From the NCBI RefSeq assembly GCF_900496995.4, contig NC_044009.1, positions 12,432,001 to 12,496,000 of the forward strand: 64,000 nucleotides of DNA, read 5' to 3'. Under the pieces are notes generated by a model, which saw only the letters and a program-made list of their open reading frames with translations, ran no database searches and was not told the origin of the DNA. The stretch is from Aquila chrysaetos chrysaetos. Its lineage: Eukaryota; Chordata; Aves; Accipitriformes; Accipitridae. The translations under genes and the position numbers were made by a program. Shown here piece by piece: positions 58,298 through 64,000 of this stretch. Every line of letters begins with the position of its first letter. Position 1 is the first letter of the stretch.

Positions 58298-61200
58298 CTG
58301 CAATTGCTTAGCCACCTAAGAGAAAATGGGGGAGAGAAGGCAAGAAGTTGATTAAAATGGCTACAATTTCATACCTGGGTGCCTATAATCATGCTTTTGA
58401 ATCCATATTTCAGCAGTTAAAATTAGCCAGGATTTTTTTGTTCCAGAAATGTTCAGTGCTCATAGATAGCACTGGGTCTGCTCAGCAGCCTTGGCAAATC
58501 AAACTGTTTCTAGTTAGGAATCTAACATTAAGAACCCAACCCAAACTGGATCATTTTGAGAGCTATGCTTATCTTCCATTTCTCAACCCAAATTCACTTG
58601 CAGTTCTGCAAAAGGAAGCCTGGACTTTGAGTTCAATGGCAAACAATAGATCACCAGCAGCTTTAGACTGACTGCCTTTGCTGGTAGGATCCCTCCCTGG
58701 TTTTCCAAGGGTGATACAGAGGGAGAGACAGGCAAGACATGGCTGTTGCATGAGAAGTGAGGATACTAATCTTTAAGCAAAATAGGCTGATGTGCAATCT
58801 TCTGGCTTACAAAATAGCATTTAATTTGCAGTTAGCCCAAGAATTAAAACAGAGCCTGTTAAATTTGAAGGCGGGTGTCTATACAAATGGGCTTTCTGGC
58901 TCCAAAGTCAGAGGCACTATACCTCTGGTTCACAGCAGGATGGCAGCAATGCTACAGGCTTTTTCACATTTTGCACTCTCCCTATTGCTATAGAAACGCC
59001 GGTGGTTTAGATTTTTCTGCTGCCAAATTTTAATCACTTTCCAGTGGCTCTCAGAGCTGTATTAGTTTGCTCAGCAACAAAAGTGATGGCTTGAGGAGTC
59101 AATGGGTAATGAAAGACAGACAGCATTCTTCTGTCCTGCTTCCCCCACCCATCCTGCCCCCACCCAGTTGAAACTGCTGTTTCCAGGAAGGAAGCTTACA
59201 AAACCGATAGATTGTATACATCATAAGCTCAGTGTCTGATTGACAGCCAGTGCAGGAAGAATTAAGTCATGAACATTTTTCTTCAAAGCACCACAGTTCA
59301 TTTTTATGGATGCATATCAAAAGCACCAAGCGAGTGTGTGGCTGTACAGTAAAAATGGATTGAAGATAGGAGAAAAGAATAGTAGATGAGGGCTGTTAAA
59401 CTTGTTTGCTCTGCTGTGCTGCTGATGGGGTGAAGTGGAAACAATGCCATCTTCAGCATGTGACACTTTATTTGTGGTAACTCGTCAGTCCTAGAATATG
59501 TCAGGTGGTACCTCCAAGTTCAGAACCATTTCATTGAGGAAAACTGAGCTTCCCCCTTTGTTGGAAGGCAGGAACTCAAATGTTTAGCATTAATAATGAG
59601 GATTTAAAAAATAAAAACATCATATAATGAAAGATAATATGAAAATCCTGCAGAAACTGATGTGTGGACCCAGGCAGTTATGTGAATGTTTATCTGCATG
59701 TACAACTTAAGGAGTAACTTCTCAGTCCAGCAGTGTGTTGAGTATACAAGCTGGAATGAAATGACAGATTAAAATTGTACAGCAATAATATCTGCCATTT
59801 TAAGGCCAGAGGTTTTTTTTATCCATCTCCTGTTTATCTATTTTCAGAGGTATGTTTGACATATTCCTAAGCCTGCACGCACTCTGCAAAGTACATTTGA
59901 GAGGGCAAGTTTGTGGCTTTTGTTGAACTGAGCTGTGCAGCAGCCTTAGACTCAGGTATTTTCTGCTGAGTATCCTACTAGTCAAGGGCTCGGACACCTG
60001 CAGAAAAATGCGTGTCAGTCCTACTGATTCATACTTGCAGGTGAATTCGGTTAGCTCCTGGATGTCTGTAAACAAGCTTGGAGACAAGTGGTGAAAGAAG
60101 TGTAATGTGGTAGCGTGATTATATAGGAGAGATGGGATAACTGACATTGTTTGTGAAATTAAGACTTGGAAAGAAAAATGTAGGTGTGGTTTAAGTTGCT
60201 AAAAGAAACCTACAGCTTAAAGAACTGCATTTGCATTTCGTGCACCCACTATGAAATCTACTGTGACGTGTGGAAACTCTGACTCGGAGACCCCTACTGA
60301 ACTCGGCACTGCTAATGAATGGATTATCAGCTGGGGCTTTCTGATGTTTCTGATGGTGACTTTTGCATTCTGAAATATAAGATAACAACCATTTTTCGCT
60401 CCCGTTCTGTGTGTGTGCCTGGAGAGGATGTCAGGAGGGAGATGAGGCAGTGGGAGACTGTTCCCCTTGAAGCCTGCCTTTCCCCTGAGTGAGGATTGGG
60501 CTGGTGGCATGCTGTCTACTCCTGTTCGTAGACTGTGCGTGCACGCATTACCAACCCAATAGGCTTTGTCACTGTGGGATCTGCTGTTATTGTGGTGCTT
60601 TTCCCCACTTTGCTTGTGTTTATGACCTGTTAATGTCTCAGCTGCTGACAAGGGTTACTTCTCTGCTAATGTTAAGGCAAAGAGGTGCTGTGCATTTGCT
60701 TCCTAAGAACAGTCCCCTTTTGGCATTTTTGCTTTGTACGGGTAATGCAGCTGTACGACGTCTGGGGACGTGCGTAGCTGTTCTGCAATAGTCTCCATAC
60801 CTGTGTGTCTGATGCTGCAGTATGATGTGACAAGGGGAATAAGGGGGAGGGGGGTTACAGAGGCTATAAAAGTTGTTGGCAATGGTTGAACTCTGCTTGT
60901 GTACTTCAAAGGGAACCATGTTGTCCTTCCAGTGTCAGGGAGCTGCAGAATCTTCCCCATTTGGCTCAGAGATGACTTCTGTGGTTAGCAGCCCTCTAAA
61001 ATGGAGCCTTAAGTTTTAAATCAGACTATACTTTCATTTTAACTCTTAATGAAGAATGCTTACTGTTGTCATACCTGTCACCTTTTTTGTCCCTTTTATT
61101 TCCCCACTGAGTAAGTGGAAATACAATGAATAACCTCAGGTCTGGCTCTTTCTTCAACACATACTCTCCTGTGCTTTCTGTTTTGAGGCAATGATCTAAA

Positions 61201-61384
61201 TGTATAAAGAGGCCTGCATATATTTTTCTGGTGCCGATACACATTAATATGACTAAATTCAACACACTGTGGGCCCGGCTGTTTCTTTTTTTTAAAGACA
61301 TATCAGACACCCAGAATCCATCGGCATCTAATTTAAATTGTTGGCAGATACGTAGCAGACTGTATATCCCCCATGAAAGTGCTT

Positions 61385-61430
61385 CATTTGAATTATCCAT
61401 GGACAGTTTGAATCCATGGATAATTAAATG
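61385..61430. repeat. Inverted repeat, 18-bp stem with one bulge, 9-base loop
   Basis: Arms AATTATCCATGGA (61391-61403) and TCCATGGATAATT (61413-61425) are perfectly complementary. The pairing continues as CATTT (61385-61389) with AAATG (61426-61430) across a single bulged G at 61390. Each arm contains CCATGG. Confidence 0.95.
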
Positions 61431-61499
61431 CACTGTACATAATTAATTTGTAATTGAAATTTTATTAGCTTTGCTGCATTCCACAATTTGTTGGAGCTG

Positions 61500-61511
61500 C
61501 CAGCAGATGGC
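61500..61511 (+). promoter_or_regulatory. CTCF-like motif
   Basis: CCAGCAGATGGC on the plus strand matches the CTCF core CCASYAGRKGGC. It is the only such match I noticed in the IQCA1 introns. It lies 70 bases from the inverted repeat. Confidence 0.4.
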
Positions 61512-63613
61512 TCCTTAACCCTTCTAATACCACACCGACCCAGCAGCTGCCTGCGCAGCAAACCCCTCTCTGATGGGTCACCAAGGCTTGATTTGCTCTT
61601 CAGGAAAATCACTGAGAAAAAGCCTTCTCGTCCTGCTGTCTGTCAACATGCAACAAAGATCAAACGGCATTTTTGAAAGCCTTGGGTTAAACTTTTCAAA
61701 CTTGAGAGCCAGAGTTTAACAGTTAAATTGCTACAGTTGAAAATGCAGAAACTTGATTCTTGCAGGGCACATGTGCACAAGGCTCCTCCAAACTTGAAGG
61801 CTTTGATGGAATTTTTTTTAAAATGCCCAAGACTGAGGTTTTCTGGAAGCTCAAGTTGTTGCTGAAAACCACTCAATACTCTGTAGCTTATAATTACAGA
61901 AATGCTTCAAAGCAGCAAGATGCTGAAACCTGTGATTAGACCTTATCTGTGGGAGCCTCACCAGGCAAACATGCCAGTGCTACAGTGATGATGCCACTGT
62001 ATTCTTGTTTGTTAGATAGAAAACAACTATAAAATACTGTCTTCTAACAGCATGCATTTCATTTTTTGACACTAGAGTAACACAATGTAAAGCTGCTTTG
62101 TCACAGAAATAACACTATATATTTGAGTACTGGTGGTATTGAACACTTCAAGGATCTAGGCTTCTAGCAGACTGAACTGCACCAAGAGAAAAGCATTGCT
62201 CTGGGATGCCTGGAAGAAAGGCTGACTGTACTGTTCCCAAACCTCAACTGTAATGGAAAAGTCTTGTGTGGCATGGAAATGCTAAATACACAGAGTAAGG
62301 TACTAGGGTAAACTGTAGCTGGTTCTTCAGACTGCCAGAAAAATTACCTGTCTGAAGGGACAATACAGCAGTGGTTACGAATAAATGAACCTGATTCAGT
62401 GGGAAAAAAAAAAAAATTAATGACAGACTTCAAAATTATGTTGCCTCTAAATGCTGGGATTATACCATTTAATCTTAAATAAACTTCATCATATTCCTTT
62501 TTTGGTATAACACTTTCATAGTCACCTCTGACTTGCTAAATAGCCTAATGAAATAGCCTGACAACAGAGTCCCCTAACAGTGATGGTGTTGAAATATTTC
62601 TGCAGCTTGCTGCTCTGTAAAACTCCTTGCTTGGTAGAGACGGCTTGCACAGCACATGCTGAGCTGTTGATACACATACACGACTTCTCTGTTGGTATTT
62701 CCTCCTGGCCAGCTCTTTCCCAACCTTTTAGCCTGGTCAGTGTTGCACTAATAACATTTTCCCATGTGTGGCTTTTCGTACAATGTGCTTTCTGTGTGCT
62801 GCTGCGGCCCTGGTAAAGGACCTGAGAGGGGTTGTCTCCCTCTGGTAGTGATTAACCTGATGGCTGCCTTATGGTTGCTAATGGAAGGCCAGTGCTTGTC
62901 ATTTTGATTGCCTTGGAGTTAAGCCTTATGAACTACCTGCATTTTAACACTTCTGTGTCACGGAGTCAGGCATTCTACCTTCTTGATCCTTTCTGGTTTT
63001 GTTTTTGTTTCTATGCATCCTTCACTAGCCTTCTTTGCATCTTTTATATAAACTGTTGTACTGCAGCAGTGTTTTGTGCCTTGATGGGAACGCGGGAGAG
63101 CCAAGCTGTTGGTTGGTACAAGCTGGTAGAGAGCTCTGCTGAGTTGAGGCTGGCTTAATGCATGGAAAATGTGGCTTGATTGAAATATTCCAGCACGTTC
63201 TGGTTCACGCTTGAAGGATGAGTTTTGTTTTGGGGACTGCTGGGAAGTGCTTCTATATTAGAGACAGATCCTCTCTTTTCACTCTGAAGCAGAGCTGACC
63301 TGGCAGGGTTTGCTGTATCTTTATGGAGAACACAAGTGCTTGGGCTTGGTGTTTGCAGCTTCTTTCAATAGTTTTCCTATTTAATATTAATCTTCGTTAC
63401 ATTTCCTTTGAATAGGCAGATTGAAATGTTGGTGTGTTCCTGTTCTGGTATGAGAAGTCATTTCTTCCGTATGACATTTTCAAATGCATGCTTTGAGTAA
63501 TACACAAGCGTCTCATTTGGATCAGGGCTGGTATGTCTCTTGCAAGTCTCCTCCCAAAATAAGGGAGGGGGGAAAAAAGAATTTGGCTTTTGCATCTGAA
63601 ACAAATTAAAGTT

Positions 63614-63615
<2 letters not shown>

Positions 63616-63655
<40 letters not shown>
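63616..63655. repeat. Poly-T tract, 40 bases
   Basis: An uninterrupted T run followed by seven C. It could be the poly-A tail of a minus-strand retro-copy, but no element body is recognised beside it. Confidence 0.85.
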
Positions 63656-64000
63656 CCCCCCAATGCTATTCACTTGCTTAGGGTGTCTCCCACAAAACAA
63701 CTGCCAGCAGCCAACACTCAGTTATGGACAGAAAGTTTCCTAACGGTCATTTTATGCTCTCCAGAGTTTTCTTTCATTGCAGATGCGATAAGTAATCGAA
63801 AGTGCAAGGTTACTTTACCTTTATCACAGAGCACCATTAATTCTTTTTTACTAAATCCTGGTGTTTAATGATGGTTACATGGGTCATAAGGTAACAGAAA
63901 AAGAACTGTCACGTTTCCTGTCATTCACTTACAACTGTAAGTGGAAGGTCTGCATTCTGCTTGACTAACTCTCTATAAAGGTACATCGGGAAAGGTGGAG

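Larger units (their letters stand above)
58298..64000 (-). other. IQCA1: IQCA1 upstream intron sequence running off the window
   Basis: I searched by eye for the expected preceding exons (Walker A, AGPSGVGK-like, and MMLHAVFK-like segments) and found none, so the next exon is probably beyond 64000 or too short and diverged to see. The region holds an imperfect hairpin and a CTCF-like site near 61.4-61.5 kb and a 40-base poly-T tract at 63.6 kb. Confidence 0.6.

Noticed and set aside
58921-58997. A possible minus-strand exon ending CCAGAG|GTATAG
   Set aside because: It is open and has a donor-like end, but the peptide (VSIAIGRVQNVKKPVALL) does not fit the IQCA1 segment expected before Walker B.
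61026-61433. A 135-codon minus-strand open frame over the hairpin region
   Set aside because: It does not match any part of IQCA1 that I know and has no flanking splice sites in frame. The sequence is better read as non-coding.

Overview
This window looks like vertebrate nuclear DNA, most probably from a bird. The protein-coding exons are short and split by GT-AG (and apparently some GC-AG) introns. There are vertebrate-style CpG islands, many G/C and A/T homopolymers, and few recognisable interspersed repeats. Three genes read on the minus strand in the order GBX2, ASB18, IQCA1, which is the order I know from human 2q37 (AGAP1-GBX2-ASB18-IQCA1-ACKR3). The compact spacing fits a sauropsid genome. 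The species cannot be fixed from the sequence alone.

Layout: 1-7.9 kb is non-coding DNA downstream of GBX2, with AT-rich islands carrying TAAT cores between G/C-rich simple sequence. GBX2 (8795-10257, two coding exons, 344 residues) sits in a strong CpG island that continues to about 10.85 kb. From 10.9 to 18.5 kb is the GBX2-ASB18 intergenic region, with two AT-rich candidate conserved elements, an orphan GC-rich island and a very good CTCF-type motif at 16.9 kb. ASB18 (18751-30554) has five coding exons whose phases join exactly into 435 residues: seven ankyrin-like repeats and a C-terminal SOCS box. A TATA box lies just upstream of its start codon. From 30.6 to about 45.4 kb is intergenic, with no gene that I can support.

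From 45870 to the right edge lies the 3' part of IQCA1 (also called DRC11). Four exons encode the last 195 or so residues: the end of the AAA domain from Walker B onward, then a lysine-rich tail. The rest of the gene lies beyond the window. Two consecutive IQCA1 introns appear to start with GC instead of GT.

The three genes are syntenic neighbours, not an operon or pathway. GBX2 is a developmental transcription factor, ASB18 a predicted substrate adaptor for a cullin-RING ubiquitin ligase, and IQCA1 a ciliary nexin-dynein regulatory complex subunit. I found no rRNA, tRNA, CRISPR array or mobile gene cassette, and no clearly new biological system. The observations most worth checking are the paired GC-AG introns, the altered Walker B in IQCA1, the upstream reading frames of GBX2, the CTCF-type sites and an 18-bp-stem hairpin in IQCA1.
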